Shown here piece by piece: positions 7,078 to 16,363 of a stretch of 39,749 nt of DNA. Both the position numbers and the translations under genes were made by a program. Origin of the DNA: Pseudoalteromonas sp. S2755 (GTDB taxonomy: Bacteria > Pseudomonadota > Gammaproteobacteria > Enterobacterales > Alteromonadaceae); the NCBI RefSeq assembly GCF_005886535.1, contig NZ_PNDS01000101.1, positions 1 to 39,749 of the forward strand, in the 5' to 3' direction. Position 1 is the stretch's first letter; each line of letters begins with the position of its first letter. The notes under the pieces are model-generated. The model did no database searches. It was given only the letters and a program-made list of their open reading frames with translations, and was not told where the DNA came from.

Positions 7078-7439
7078 AGGGTTCACTTGTTGTTTTAATT
7101 AATACACGAGCCGACTTAACACTAGACGGCATTTTAGTATCTATAGCCAGCTACACTAATTGGGTTAATTGCTAAAAATCAGCAAGTAAATTAATCCAAT
7201 TAGTATTAGTCGTATGAACAACTAATCGTATTGAGTGCGGCTTTTTCGCGCAGCAAAGCATCGTTTTTTGCTGTGGTGGCGAGAATAATAGCAGGACGAC
7301 TTTAAAACGACAATTTTGCGATGGACAAACAAAGAGGTGCGAGTACAGATAAAAGTTGAGTTAGTGTGATTATTAACCATAATTAAGGCAGTCAATTGTA
7401 TCAAAAGGCCGTATTTGAAGCCTGCAAAAAGGAGTGCAT
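7078..7439. promoter_or_regulatory. Divergent control region of M2 peptidase and fadE
   Basis: No credible gene lies here. The main structure is an inverted repeat with 16-bp arms at 7155-7170 (ACTAATTGGGTTAATT) and 7189-7204, with one mismatch and an 18-nt spacer. Further ATTAGT/ACTAAT half-elements follow to about 7226. No FadR-type site was recognised. It could be an operator for a fatty-acid regulator of fadE or a hairpin in the leader of either gene. Confidence 0.5.
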
Positions 7440-9710
7440 ATGACTTTAGTTTTATTGGTGATATTGGCCATAGTGGTAGTATTTTGTGTCCGTGATATTA
7501 GGGTTAAGTTGATCACTAAACCGCTCTTTAATTATTTCAAAACATCATTACCTGAACTTTCCCAAACCGAGCGAGAAGCGATGGAAGCAGGGAGTATCTG
7601 GTGGGATGGCGCGTTGTTTTCGGGTAAGCCGAATTGGCGAAAGTGGTTAAGTAATGATAAACCAAAGCTGAGCGATGAAGAACAGGCGTTTATAGATAAC
7701 GAACTACATACGCTGTTAAAGATGCTTGATGAAGAAAAAATATCTGAGGCTCAAGACTTGCCTACAGAAGTTTGGCAATTTTTGAAAGAAAAGGGCTTTT
7801 TTGCTTTTATTATTCCAAAGGCTTTTGGTGGCCGAGAGTTTAGTGCTCAGGCAAACTCCACCATCGTTGCAAAAATAGCCAGCCGTAGTTTGTCTACTGC
7901 AGTGACCGTGATGGTGCCAAATAGTTTAGGCCCTGCGGAGCTGCTGCTTCATTATGGTACCAATGAGCAGCAGAATACTTGGCTGCCAAAGCTGGCTTCG
8001 GGTGAGGCGCTACCTTGTTTTGCATTGACCTCTCCAGAGGCGGGATCGGATGCTGGTAGCATTCAAGATTTTGCTATTGTGTGTGAGCGTGAATTTGAGG
8101 GAGAAAAGCAAATTGGACTTGCGGTAACTTGGCAAAAACGATACATCACGCTGGCGCCTGTCGCTGATGTACTCGGGCTTGCGTTTAAGGTTTACGACCC
8201 AGAACAATTGCTTTCAAACAAAGTAGAGCTTGGGATCACTTGTGCACTTATTCCGACTGCACATAAAGGCGTAAAAACTGGAGACAGACATAACCCGTTG
8301 GGGCAAGCATTTATGAATGGCACAACCAGTGGCGAAGATGTTTTTATTCCAATGGCCTGGGTGATAGGCGAGGAGGCAGGCATTGGGAAAGGGTGGCGCA
8401 TGCTGGTGTCGTGTTTAAGTGCTGGGCGGGGGATATCTTTGCCTGCGCTGAGCGCGGGAACTGCACAATTAAGTGCCAGAACGACTTCGGCTTACGCCGG
8501 TGTCCGTCGTCAATTTGGTGTACCTATCTCTGCCTTTGAAGGAGTGCAAAGCGCGTTAGCCAGAATTTACGGCTATAGCTATCTTATTGAAGCGGTGAGA
8601 CAAACCACGGCGTTGGCAATTGATTTAAAGCAAAGTCCTTCAGTAGTCACTGCGATTGCCAAGTATCATCTGACTGAGCATGCAAGGGTGGCATTAAATG
8701 ATGCGATGGATATCCATGGCGGCAAAGCCATTCAAATGGGGGAAATGAATTATCTTGCCCACAATTATATGGGGATGCCGATTTCTATTACCGTTGAGGG
8801 CGCCAATATTTTAACTCGAAGCTTGATGATTTTTGGTCAAGGGGCAACGCGTTGTCATCCCTTCATACTCAAAGAAATGAGTATCGTACAGCAAGAAGAT
8901 CAATTAATCGCATTGAAAGAGTTTGATGAAGTGCTTTGCAAACATTTGCAGCATACCTCTGTGAATGGGCTTAAAGCGTTTTTTAATGGCTTCACACTTG
9001 CACATTTCGAACGTGCGCCAGTTAGTGGGGATGTGGCTATGTATTACCGACGGCTAACATGGTTGAGCCAAGCGCTTTCTGTGTATAGCGATATCGCTAT
9101 GTTAAAGCTAGGCGGTTCACTAAAACGTAGAGAAATGCTCTCTGCAAAATTAGGAGATGTCCTGAGCTTTCTTTATGTCGCCTCGTGTGTATTAAAAAAA
9201 TACGAAGATGATGGTCGTCAGCAAGGGGACTTACCGCTGGTAAAGTTTGCCTTAGATCACTGTCTTAACGAAGCAAGTAAGGCTGTTTATGCATTTTGCG
9301 ATAACTTTACCGCAGCACCTCTGGCATTTTTGCTAAAACGTCTGGCGTTTCCTGTAGGTAAATGGCTCAAAGCGCCAAGCGATAAATTGGCGGTGCAGGT
9401 ATGTAGAAATGTTTCTGATCACAACTCGACCCGTGAACGTATTTCGCATCTGTGCGCCGTGGTAAAGCACTCGGCGATAGATACGGTTGAGCATGCTTAT
9501 TTACTGGAAAAGGCCCACGCTCCACTAATGGCAAAATATCGTAAGTGGTGTAAACAAAATAGCGTGAAACTGGTAGGTAAGACATTGAATGAAAAACTCA
9601 GTATCGCAATAGACGACAAGGTGATTGATGATAAAAGTTCTGAAACCATCTTTTGTATCGAAACGCTAGTTGCAAAAGCGATTGCTGTTGATGCGAAAGC
9701 GCCCAGCTAG
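7440..9710 (+). CDS. fadE: Acyl-CoA dehydrogenase FadE
   Basis: FAD-dependent first step of fatty-acid beta-oxidation (acyl-CoA to trans-2-enoyl-CoA). At 756 residues it belongs to the large FadE class (E. coli about 814) rather than the roughly 390-residue type. Residues 1-20 form a hydrophobic membrane anchor as in E. coli FadE. The dehydrogenase core spans about 90-480, with the FAD/substrate signature CFALTSPEAGSDAGS and the DIHGGKAIQMGEMNYLA segment. The remaining roughly 260 residues are the FadE-specific C-terminal domain (DUF1974). ATG 7440 is chosen because AAGGAG (7429-7434) lies 5 nt upstream; the GTG at 7434 overlaps that site. It is a single-gene unit with a terminator just downstream. 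The upstream inverted repeat may be its control site. Confidence 0.93.
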   Translation: MTLVLLVILAIVVVFCVRDIRVKLITKPLFNYFKTSLPELSQTEREAMEAGSIWWDGALFSGKPNWRKWLSNDKPKLSDEEQAFIDNELHTLLKMLDEEKISEAQDLPTEVWQFLKEKGFFAFIIPKAFGGREFSAQANSTIVAKIASRSLSTAVTVMVPNSLGPAELLLHYGTNEQQNTWLPKLASGEALPCFALTSPEAGSDAGSIQDFAIVCEREFEGEKQIGLAVTWQKRYITLAPVADVLGLAFKVYDPEQLLSNKVELGITCALIPTAHKGVKTGDRHNPLGQAFMNGTTSGEDVFIPMAWVIGEEAGIGKGWRMLVSCLSAGRGISLPALSAGTAQLSARTTSAYAGVRRQFGVPISAFEGVQSALARIYGYSYLIEAVRQTTALAIDLKQSPSVVTAIAKYHLTEHARVALNDAMDIHGGKAIQMGEMNYLAHNYMGMPISITVEGANILTRSLMIFGQGATRCHPFILKEMSIVQQEDQLIALKEFDEVLCKHLQHTSVNGLKAFFNGFTLAHFERAPVSGDVAMYYRRLTWLSQALSVYSDIAMLKLGGSLKRREMLSAKLGDVLSFLYVASCVLKKYEDDGRQQGDLPLVKFALDHCLNEASKAVYAFCDNFTAAPLAFLLKRLAFPVGKWLKAPSDKLAVQVCRNVSDHNSTRERISHLCAVVKHSAIDTVEHAYLLEKAHAPLMAKYRKWCKQNSVKLVGKTLNEKLSIAIDDKVIDDKSSETIFCIETLVAKAIAVDAKAPS

Positions 9711-9744
9711 TTCGTTGTGGCAGAGGGATATTAGCTAATTTGTT

Positions 9745-9770
9745 AAAAAGCCCCGACAACGGGGCTTCCC
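9745..9770. terminator. Terminator between convergent genes
   Basis: AAGCCCCG (9748-9755), loop ACAA, CGGGGCTT (9760-9767). The A run before the stem gives a U tail on the minus strand, and the plus-strand side is followed by CCCTTTCTT. It probably serves both fadE and the facing lipoprotein gene. Confidence 0.8.
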
Positions 9771-9785
9771 TTTCTTGTTATTGAG

Positions 9786-10235
9786 TTAACGTGCAAAGGG
9801 GTCGGCTAGTACCTTGTCTACATACCATTTGCCTTTTTTGCGCACCATACTGACACTACGCATGTCGTCTACTTGCTCACCATGGAGTTGACCTGTAAAA
9901 ATTAGATTAATTTTTGCGCTGTCGCCATACTGTTCGCGCAGACTTTGATTGGTCATATCAACTTCTATGGTGACTTCATCGTATTGCATATTCACTAAAT
10001 TTCTGGCGAATTGCGACGCAGTACCGTAAGAGCGCATGATACGCGCGTGACGTGGGGTGGCGATTTTCATTGCGGCGTCTAAATCTTTTTGATTATAGAG
10101 TGCGTCAAAGTACATTGTTGCGGCATATCCGGGAGTGTCCTTGTCACCTCTGACATTATCCTCAGAGCCACATGCAGAAAGTAAAGCTATCGCAGCTAAG
10201 ACGACGAAAGTTTGCTTAAAAAGTGACTTTGTCAT
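9786..10235 (-). CDS. Small lipoprotein, NTF2/DUF4878-like
   Basis: From ATG 10235 the product is 149 residues and starts with a classic lipoprotein signal, MTKSLFKQTFVVLAAIA followed by LLSAC. Upstream in-frame ATGs at 10271 and 10247-10244 would put residues before the charged n-region and have no better ribosome site. The mature part (AATMYFDALYNQKDLDAAMKIA ... VRKKGKWYVDKVL) matches the pattern of DUF4878/NTF2-like lipoproteins: an N-terminal helical pair where a polypeptide accumulates on a cone-shaped sheet, and a final strand with KWYV. The function of such proteins is not established. It lies divergently from the WD40-like lipoprotein gene, with about 110 bp between them. Confidence 0.75.
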   Translation of the reverse strand: MTKSLFKQTFVVLAAIALLSACGSEDNVRGDKDTPGYAATMYFDALYNQKDLDAAMKIATPRHARIMRSYGTASQFARNLVNMQYDEVTIEVDMTNQSLREQYGDSAKINLIFTGQLHGEQVDDMRSVSMVRKKGKWYVDKVLADPFAR

Positions 10236-10351
10236 GCTAAAATACATCATATGCAGTCTAAAATTATTCACAATAAGTTAAGTTTGTCTGCTTACAGCCG
10301 ATATGTAAAGCCAGTAAATGAAATAAATGTATTATGTGCTAAGGGTTTAAG

Positions 10352-11338
10352 ATGTCTCGTTTAATATCACTAGCTTGGTTGGCTTTATTTTTGGTAGGGT
10401 GTGGATCGCAGCCTGAAATCAGTAAAGGGGTTACAAGCCAGTTAACACAGAATGTCATAATACTTGGACATTTTTCTAATGATGGAAAGTGGAGCGTAAC
10501 ATTAGACAGCAATGCCGAAATCCACATATATGACAATGCCAATCAGTCTGTCATCTTCTCAGTACCCAAAGACAAAATAAAAACGCCAGTCAAAGCAGTT
10601 TTATTGTCTGATAATAAGGAGATGCTCATCGTGGCGGGTGAAAACCTTATCTCAATTTGGTCTGTTCCAAAGCAAAAGCTAATAACGAACGTACCTTTTG
10701 CTGGGGTGAGTCCACTAGCTTCGATTTCTGCTTTAGCACTTTCTCATAACAATCAGCGTTTACTTGTTGCGATGGACGATGGCTCACTCAATATGGCGGA
10801 CCTATTCACTAAGCTAAACAATCGTTTTATGCCTCATACCCGACCGATTGAGCATTTGGCGTTTGACGATAGTGGCGACTATTTTGTTACAGGCGCGCAA
10901 GATGGGCTGGTTGCCCTTTGGCAATTTGCATCACCAGAACCTTTGTATGAGCATCAATTTAGTCATCGAGTTACTAGTTTAACAGTAAGCCCTGATGGGA
11001 AGTATTTATTTGTCTCAGATGGGTTGAATGCGCAACATGTGCTGGATTTTGAGTCTGGAAAGCAGCTCAGCGAGCTAAAATATATGGCCCGCTTTAAGAT
11101 GTTTAGAAAGGCCAAATTTATTTCTGGCTCAGGCTTACTTGCGACATCATCGTCAAAGTCTCACCTCTCCATCTGGCGCTATGAAAGCGGAGAAGAGCTT
11201 GGTACTTGGTCTATTCATACAGCAACAGAAGGGGCGACGGTAGTCGATATGTATGTCCCAAACCCAGACACTTTAGTAACGCTAAATAGCGATGGTATGC
11301 TTGAGACCTGGGCGGTTAATGTACTTGCTAAAAAGTAA
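10352..11338 (+). CDS. WD40-like beta-propeller lipoprotein
   Basis: A 328-residue protein starting MSRLISLAWLALFLVGC, a lipoprotein signal with the lipidated cysteine at residue 17. The rest is made of repeated units of the WD40/YVTN type, for example FDDSGDYFVTGAQDGLVALWQF, TVSPDGKYLFVSDG and TSSSKSHLSIWRYESG, each ending in a hydrophobic-W strand. About six to seven blades can be counted, enough for a full propeller. It has no enzyme motif, so a protein-binding or scaffolding role on the inner face of the outer membrane is the best guess. It is a single gene followed by a terminator. AAGGGTTTAAG lies ahead of the ATG. Confidence 0.8.
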   Translation: MSRLISLAWLALFLVGCGSQPEISKGVTSQLTQNVIILGHFSNDGKWSVTLDSNAEIHIYDNANQSVIFSVPKDKIKTPVKAVLLSDNKEMLIVAGENLISIWSVPKQKLITNVPFAGVSPLASISALALSHNNQRLLVAMDDGSLNMADLFTKLNNRFMPHTRPIEHLAFDDSGDYFVTGAQDGLVALWQFASPEPLYEHQFSHRVTSLTVSPDGKYLFVSDGLNAQHVLDFESGKQLSELKYMARFKMFRKAKFISGSGLLATSSSKSHLSIWRYESGEELGTWSIHTATEGATVVDMYVPNPDTLVTLNSDGMLETWAVNVLAKK

Positions 11339-11359
11339 GGGAGTGAAAGCACTCCCTTT
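11337..11359. terminator. Terminator after WD40-like gene, probably bidirectional
   Basis: AAGGGAGTG (11337-11345), loop AAAG, CACTCCCTT (11350-11358). The stem overlaps the stop codon of the plus-strand gene. The opposite strand continues into a T-rich tail (TTACTTTTTAG), which suits astB coming from the right. Confidence 0.75.
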
Positions 11360-11411
11360 GCTAATTATCCAAATCTTGGATTAATTGCAGTTCGATAAGC
11401 AAAACTTGAAA

Positions 11412-12752
11412 TTAGGCGCGTTGGAAGTCGTATACGCTACCAAGATTGAGCAATTGCGTGAGTTCATCCAGTGCAGCATAGGACTCTTGCAGTAGGCTCG
11501 GATCAGCTAAGTCTTGCTCTGTGACTTTATCGCGATAATGTTTATTGACCCACGCGCTTAGTTGAATAAATTTATCTTCACTCATCATCACTTCTGGATT
11601 TACCGCTTTTAGCTCAGCTTCATTGAGGGCTACACGTAATCGCAAACACGCAGGTCCACCACCATTTTGCATGCTTTGGCGTAAGTCAAAAAAGCGTACT
11701 TGCGAAATCGGATTTTTTGCACCGAGCATATATTCGATATACGCTGCTACGTTATCATTCTTCGCACATTCTTCCGGTGCTACCAACATCATCTCGCCTG
11801 ATGGCAAGGTGATCAATTGAGAGTTAAATAAGTAACTTTTTACTGCGTCTTCAACACTCACAGCATGCGTCGGAACTTCGACAATATGCAAAGGCTTTTC
11901 ACCGATATACGCTTGTCTAATTTTAGTTAGACTAGTGGTTTGATCAATAAAGGCTTGATCATGACAAAACAATACATTTTCATTGCCCACCGCAATGACA
12001 TCATTATGGAACACGCCTTGATCAATCACATTTGGGTTTTGCTGGATAAAAATTGCTTGCTTATCATCCAATTGATGTAGCCTTGCAATCGCTTGACTTG
12101 CTTCTAATGTTTGCCGAGCAGGATATTTAGTAGGACCCTTTATATTGCTGTTAAAGCCACTTGAACCGTACACAAATAATTGCAAACCTTTACTGCCGTG
12201 GCTATCGGCGAGGCGAGTATGATTCGCAGCACCTTCATCGCCAAAAAAAGGCTGCTCAGGCAAATGCTGGTGATGCGCAAAATATTGCGCATTGGCGAAC
12301 ATAGCACGGAGTAAGTTCGTGGTGGTTTCTGGTTCTATTGAGCGGTGAAATTTGCAGTTTAAATTGGCACTTGTGAAATGTACTTTGCCATCGCTGGAAT
12401 CAACAGAAGGCGATACCGTCGCCGCATTTGCCGTCCACATCGCAGAGGCTGAGTAACAAGCTCGAAGTAATATCGGATCGTGTTTATAGGCTTTTTCCAG
12501 GACTTGTGCATCCGTGCCTGAAAAGCCAACGCGGCGCAGTGGGGCTAAACTCGGGCGAGCATGAGGTGCAAATACCCCTTGTTTTAGGCCGATATCATGC
12601 ATTGCTTTCATCTTTTCAAGACCTTGCAATGCCGCTTCTTTTGGATTAGAAACACTGGTAGCGTTAGAAAGTGACGCGACATTACCATAAGATAATCCGG
12701 CATAATTATGTGTTGGCCCTACTAAGCCGTCGAAATTGACTTCATAAGTCAT
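11412..12752 (-). CDS. astB: N-succinylarginine dihydrolase AstB
   Basis: Second enzyme of the arginine succinyltransferase (AST) pathway. It converts N2-succinylarginine and water to N2-succinylornithine, CO2 and two NH3 in the cytosol. The 446-residue length matches the family. The N-terminus [22 protein letters not shown] is diagnostic, and the nucleophile is Cys369 in [12 protein letters not shown] (Cys365 in E. coli). The [11 protein letters not shown] and [10 protein letters not shown] segments carry the Glu and His of the amidinotransferase-like propeller. AGGAACC precedes the ATG. The other ast genes (astA, C, D, E) are not in this window, so astB is detached from the usual operon. 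A terminator shared with the convergent neighbour lies 50 bp downstream. Confidence 0.96.
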   Translation of the reverse strand: MTYEVNFDGLVGPTHNYAGLSYGNVASLSNATSVSNPKEAALQGLEKMKAMHDIGLKQGVFAPHARPSLAPLRRVGFSGTDAQVLEKAYKHDPILLRACYSASAMWTANAATVSPSVDSSDGKVHFTSANLNCKFHRSIEPETTTNLLRAMFANAQYFAHHQHLPEQPFFGDEGAANHTRLADSHGSKGLQLFVYGSSGFNSNIKGPTKYPARQTLEASQAIARLHQLDDKQAIFIQQNPNVIDQGVFHNDVIAVGNENVLFCHDQAFIDQTTSLTKIRQAYIGEKPLHIVEVPTHAVSVEDAVKSYLFNSQLITLPSGEMMLVAPEECAKNDNVAAYIEYMLGAKNPISQVRFFDLRQSMQNGGGPACLRLRVALNEAELKAVNPEVMMSEDKFIQLSAWVNKHYRDKVTEQDLADPSLLQESYAALDELTQLLNLGSVYDFQRA

Positions 12753-13006
12753 AGGTGCGGTTCCTGTTGCGAATAGTTATAGATAACTAGTATGAGGCGG
12801 TTTCGCTGGTTTTTAAAGTGATATAAATCAAAAATAAGAAGGTAGCTTTTTGCTGAAAACTTAATTGCCTTTAGCTTAGCTACTCAGGTTAAAGGGCGGG
12901 CTAGCAATGTCTTCCGGTATTGCTGCTGATAAGTTCTTATTACCGCGTAAAACAAATACAGGTGTGGAATAAACTGTCAGCTAACGCGATGGCAAGAAGT
13001 AAATCG

Positions 13007-13618
13007 ATGAAAACGATAAAAATAGATGGGATCACAATAATGAATAATCCAATAGAAAAGTTTACATCCTGGTGGCAGCAAGCTCTAAAAAACAACCCAT
13101 TAAATCAGCCCAATGCGGTATGTGTCTCAACAATTGATGAGAATGGGTTTCCTACAGGTAGATTTGTTGATTTGAAAGCGGTTAATGAGGGGGGCTTTGT
13201 ATTTTGTTCATATTTCGATTCTGCGAAAGGCAAGCATTTAGAAAATGTTCCTAACATCGCGATGACAGTTTGGTGGGATCATGTCGGGTATCAGGTCCGT
13301 ATTGTTGGCATAGCAAAGAAGATTTCAGATAAAGATGCAGATACTTATTGGCAAGGGCGCTCTAGAGATGCTCAGCTAACCACAACGTCATTTAACCAAA
13401 GTGCAATTATGCGAGATCAAAGCGATCTGACTGAAAAATTAAGAATTGCGGAGTTAAGATATCGTACGAACTCAATTCCAAGGCCCGAAAATTGGGGGGG
13501 CTATTGCATCAACCCTATTTCCATAGAGTTCCTCACTTTTGCTGAGACTCGGCTACATCTTAGAGAGTCTTATGAGCGTAGTGGTGAACAGTGGAAAAAA
13601 CAATTGCTGCAGCCTTAG
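13007..13618 (+). CDS. PdxH-like pyridoxamine 5'-phosphate oxidase family protein
   Basis: An FMN split-barrel protein of about 203 residues from ATG 13007 (AAGAAG 7 nt upstream). Longer in-frame starts back to 12920 read as non-family sequence, and ATG 13040 is an alternative. The match to PdxH runs from NPIEKFTSWWQQAL through TIDENGFPTGRFVDLKA, YQVRIVGIAKKI and PENWGGYCINPISIEF to RLHLRESYER. It retains the RLH motif that contacts the substrate phosphate and pyridine in E. coli PdxH (R197/H199). The roughly 30 N-terminal residues of PdxH are missing and the barrel is divergent. It may make PLP, or be a paralogue acting on another pyridoxine- or flavin-linked substrate. It stands alone between astB and the DUF294 gene. 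Confidence 0.75.
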   Translation: MKTIKIDGITIMNNPIEKFTSWWQQALKNNPLNQPNAVCVSTIDENGFPTGRFVDLKAVNEGGFVFCSYFDSAKGKHLENVPNIAMTVWWDHVGYQVRIVGIAKKISDKDADTYWQGRSRDAQLTTTSFNQSAIMRDQSDLTEKLRIAELRYRTNSIPRPENWGGYCINPISIEFLTFAETRLHLRESYERSGEQWKKQLLQP

Positions 13619-13695
13619 TTAAACCTGCTTTCATTGCAAATTAATCCCTTGTTGCCCACAATAGGGTTAAATTCCTTTTTATATCAAGGCAAACC

Positions 13696-15591
13696 ATGGA
13701 AGTTGAACATCAGGAAATTGCCAATTTTTTAGTAGCTTACCCGCCATTTTCGGATTTGCCTCAAGAGGCACTACATAAACTCGCAAGCCAAGTTGAAGTA
13801 GGTTATTACCGAGCGGGCAGTGGCATTTTGGAATATGGAGAGCAGATCACTTACTTATATGTGATCCGATCTGGCGCTGTCGAGCTCTACCGACGTTCAG
13901 GTGAATTATATAATCGTATTTCCACTGGTGGGATCTTTGGCCAGCGCGGCTTATTGATGAATCGTAAAGTTCGTTTTGGCGCTCAAAGCCTTGAAGATAC
14001 GCTGGTGTATTGCATTCCTGTAGGCATCTTTGATGAGTATTGCGACGTTTATGAAGCGTTTGCTGATTATTTTGAAGCAGACGATAATGCCAGACTAAAA
14101 ATCACAGTTTCTGAGCAAGCTGACAGCAACGATTTAACCACGGCCAAAGTGCGTAAACTATTGCTACGCGATGTGGTATACGTTGAACGTAACGCCACGG
14201 TACAGCAGGCAGCTCAAGTGATGGCAAAAGAGCATGTGTCATCACTACTTATTTATGATCCCGAGAAACCAGTTGTCGAAGATCCAGATGAAGATGATGG
14301 TCAGGTGGTTGGCCTTATTAGTGACAGAGATCTTCGCACAAAAGTAGTCGCAGAGGGGCTGAATTATCAAACGCCGGTCTCTGAGATTATGTCGACTGAC
14401 CTTATTATTGTTGACTCCAATGCCTATGTCTTCGAAGCCATGATGCTGATGCTAAGAGACAACGTGCATCACTTGCCTGTTGTACATAAGCGTAAGCCGA
14501 TAGGGGTAGTTGCGCTATCCGATATTTTGCGCTATGAGTCTCAAAGCAGTTTGTTGTTTGTTAGGGGGCTAATGGACCAGCAAAGTGTTGAAGACCTAAG
14601 TAGTTACGCCAAACAGCTTCCTGCTATTTTTACTCGTATGGTGAATGAAGACGCTAACTCACACATGATTGGCTCTGCGATGTCGATTATAGGTAAAACG
14701 TTTAAACATAAATTACTCGAACTCGCGGAAGCAAAATTAGGTCCGCCACCAATCCCATACTGCTTTATTGCCCTTGGTTCAATGGCTCGGGACGAACAAT
14801 TAATTGTGACCGATCAAGATAATGCACTGATCTTGGATGACAGTTATCAACCCGCTGAGCATGGCGCTTACTTCGAAAAGTTGGCTAAGTTTGTGTGTGA
14901 TGGTCTAGCCAATTGCGGCTATAAATATTGTGATGGTGGGATCATGGCAAGCAATCCAGCTTGGCGCCTAACTTATAGTCAATGGTTAGCACAATTTGAA
15001 GACTGGATAGAAAATCCACGGCCTGAGGCATTACTTAATAGCTCGATTTTCTTTGATTTAGAGGGCGTATGGGGTGAAACAAAATGGGCTGAGAAACTCA
15101 CTGCTTTTATCAGTAAAAAGGCAAAAAACACCCCTAAATTTTTGGCCGCGATGGCGCATAATGCGCTAAGGAGAACACCGCCTTTGGGCTTTTTTAATGG
15201 GTTTGTCCTTGAGCAAGACGGAGAGCACCGGCGATCGATGAATATAAAGCGCCGTGGCACAGCGCCGCTTTCAGACTTGGTCCGAGTACATGCCCTTGGT
15301 GTTGGCTCTAAAAAACAAAACTCCTTTGAACGATTAGAAGATATTGATGAGGCAAATATACTGCCAAAGGGCAAGGTGCTAGATCTGCAAGCTGCGCTTG
15401 AATATATCGCTATAATGCGAATTCGTCACCAAGCATGGCAAATTGAGCAGGGCGAAAAGCCTGATAACAGCTTGCCACCAGAAACACTCTCTGATTTTGA
15501 ACAGCGTAACCTTAAAGAAGCTTTTGGTGTGTTAGACAAAGCACAGAGCTTTTTAAAGTTTCGCTATCAAAACAAATCCATGATGAAGTAG
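13696..15591 (+). CDS. cNMP-binding / CBS-pair / DUF294 nucleotidyltransferase
   Basis: A 631-residue cytosolic signalling protein. Residues about 15-130 form a cyclic-nucleotide-binding-like domain (VRSGAVELYRR, GGIFGQRGLL). CBS repeats lie at about 155-215 and 225-285 (VQQAAQVMAKEHVSSLLIYD, VGLISDRDLRTKV, VHHLPVVHKRKPIGVVALSDIL). The DUF294 nucleotidyltransferase core has the GS motif at G361-S362 (GSMARDEQ) and the catalytic DxD at D373/D375 (TDQDNALIL). The C-terminal helical DUF294_C domain follows at about 490-620. The motif set is like GlnD-type transferases, but the nucleotide acceptor is unknown. CBS and cNMP modules imply control by adenylates or cyclic nucleotides. It forms a pair with the exonuclease gene that begins within 25 bp. 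Confidence 0.9.
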   Translation: MEVEHQEIANFLVAYPPFSDLPQEALHKLASQVEVGYYRAGSGILEYGEQITYLYVIRSGAVELYRRSGELYNRISTGGIFGQRGLLMNRKVRFGAQSLEDTLVYCIPVGIFDEYCDVYEAFADYFEADDNARLKITVSEQADSNDLTTAKVRKLLLRDVVYVERNATVQQAAQVMAKEHVSSLLIYDPEKPVVEDPDEDDGQVVGLISDRDLRTKVVAEGLNYQTPVSEIMSTDLIIVDSNAYVFEAMMLMLRDNVHHLPVVHKRKPIGVVALSDILRYESQSSLLFVRGLMDQQSVEDLSSYAKQLPAIFTRMVNEDANSHMIGSAMSIIGKTFKHKLLELAEAKLGPPPIPYCFIALGSMARDEQLIVTDQDNALILDDSYQPAEHGAYFEKLAKFVCDGLANCGYKYCDGGIMASNPAWRLTYSQWLAQFEDWIENPRPEALLNSSIFFDLEGVWGETKWAEKLTAFISKKAKNTPKFLAAMAHNALRRTPPLGFFNGFVLEQDGEHRRSMNIKRRGTAPLSDLVRVHALGVGSKKQNSFERLEDIDEANILPKGKVLDLQAALEYIAIMRIRHQAWQIEQGEKPDNSLPPETLSDFEQRNLKEAFGVLDKAQSFLKFRYQNKSMMK

Positions 15592-15615
15592 CGGTGTAAC
15601 ATGCAAGGCGAGATT

Positions 15616-16302
15616 ATGTCATGGCCAAATCGCTTTCAGCATTTGGCAAAAACGTCGCAAGACCCAAGAATTCAAGCATTTTATCAGCAAGTAGTGGTAG
15701 ATCCTTACCAGCAATTGAGCCAGTGCGAGTTTGTTGCCCTTGATTTTGAAACGACAGGGCTCGACCCAAACATCGATGACATTGTGAGTGTTGGCGTGGT
15801 GCCATTTGATTTACGACGGATCCGCTTGGCTCAAGCGAAGCATTGGCTTGTCAAGCCAACTAGTCCGCTGGCTGAGGAGTCTGTGGTACTACACCGCATC
15901 ACACATTCACAAGTCGAAAGCGCGCCAGATCTGCAAGATATTCTTGAGGAAGTGTTTGCTTCGTTGCATGGTAAAGTCATTGTGGTGCACTATCAGTTTG
16001 TCGAAAAGTCATTTTTTAATTCTGCGCTAAAAGCAAGATTGGGTGAGGGGATTGAGTTTCCAGTGATTGATACAATGGAAATTGAAAAGTCAGCGATAAA
16101 CAACGCCAGAAGCTGGCTTGATAAGCTCACACGAAAACCTATTCCTTCAGTACGCTTGGCTGATTGCAGAAAGCGTTATGGGCTTCCCTATTATCAGCCA
16201 CATCATGCCTTGTCCGATGCGTTAGCAACAGCGGAGCTATTTCAAGCTCAAGCTCAATATTATTTAGACCCATCAGACATGGTGAAGCGCTGGTGGAGCT
16301 AA
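15616..16302 (+). CDS. DEDDh-type 3'-5' exonuclease (DnaQ-like)
   Basis: A 228-residue exonuclease from ATG 15616, where GGCGAG is well placed; ATG 15601 would add five residues. Motif ExoI is FVALDFETTGLDP, with the metal ligands D43 and E45. Motif ExoIII is HHALSDALATAELF, with the His and Asp of the DEDDh class. In ExoII the usual N-x-x-F-D is replaced by VVHYQFVEKSFF, so a glutamate takes the place of the aspartate. I recall this replacement from the branch of exonucleases that accompanies DUF294 proteins. The protein probably trims RNA or DNA 3' ends. Its constant pairing with the upstream DUF294 gene suggests a shared pathway that is still undefined. Confidence 0.88.
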   Translation: MSWPNRFQHLAKTSQDPRIQAFYQQVVVDPYQQLSQCEFVALDFETTGLDPNIDDIVSVGVVPFDLRRIRLAQAKHWLVKPTSPLAEESVVLHRITHSQVESAPDLQDILEEVFASLHGKVIVVHYQFVEKSFFNSALKARLGEGIEFPVIDTMEIEKSAINNARSWLDKLTRKPIPSVRLADCRKRYGLPYYQPHHALSDALATAELFQAQAQYYLDPSDMVKRWWS

Positions 16303-16309
16303 CCCTAAA

Positions 16310-16344
16310 TAACAAAAAGGCGGAGCATACATCAAGCTCCGCCT
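16310..16344 (-). terminator. Terminator of the BCCT transporter gene
   Basis: AGGCGGAGC (16318-16326) pairs with GCTCCGCCT (16336-16344). On the minus strand the stem is followed by TTTTTGTTATTT. It lies between the exonuclease and transporter genes, which converge here, and may stop both. Confidence 0.85.
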
Positions 16345-16363
16345 GTAATGAGATTAGCGACCG

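Noticed and set aside
7222..7404. Minus-strand open frame of 60 codons upstream of fadE
   Set aside because: No ribosome site or family resemblance, and it covers part of the divergent control region. Its composition looks like random translation of an intergenic stretch.
14979..15374. Minus-strand open frame of 131 codons inside the DUF294 gene
   Set aside because: It is an antisense shadow of a well-supported coding region and its sequence is Ser/Pro/Lys-rich, as expected for reverse translation.
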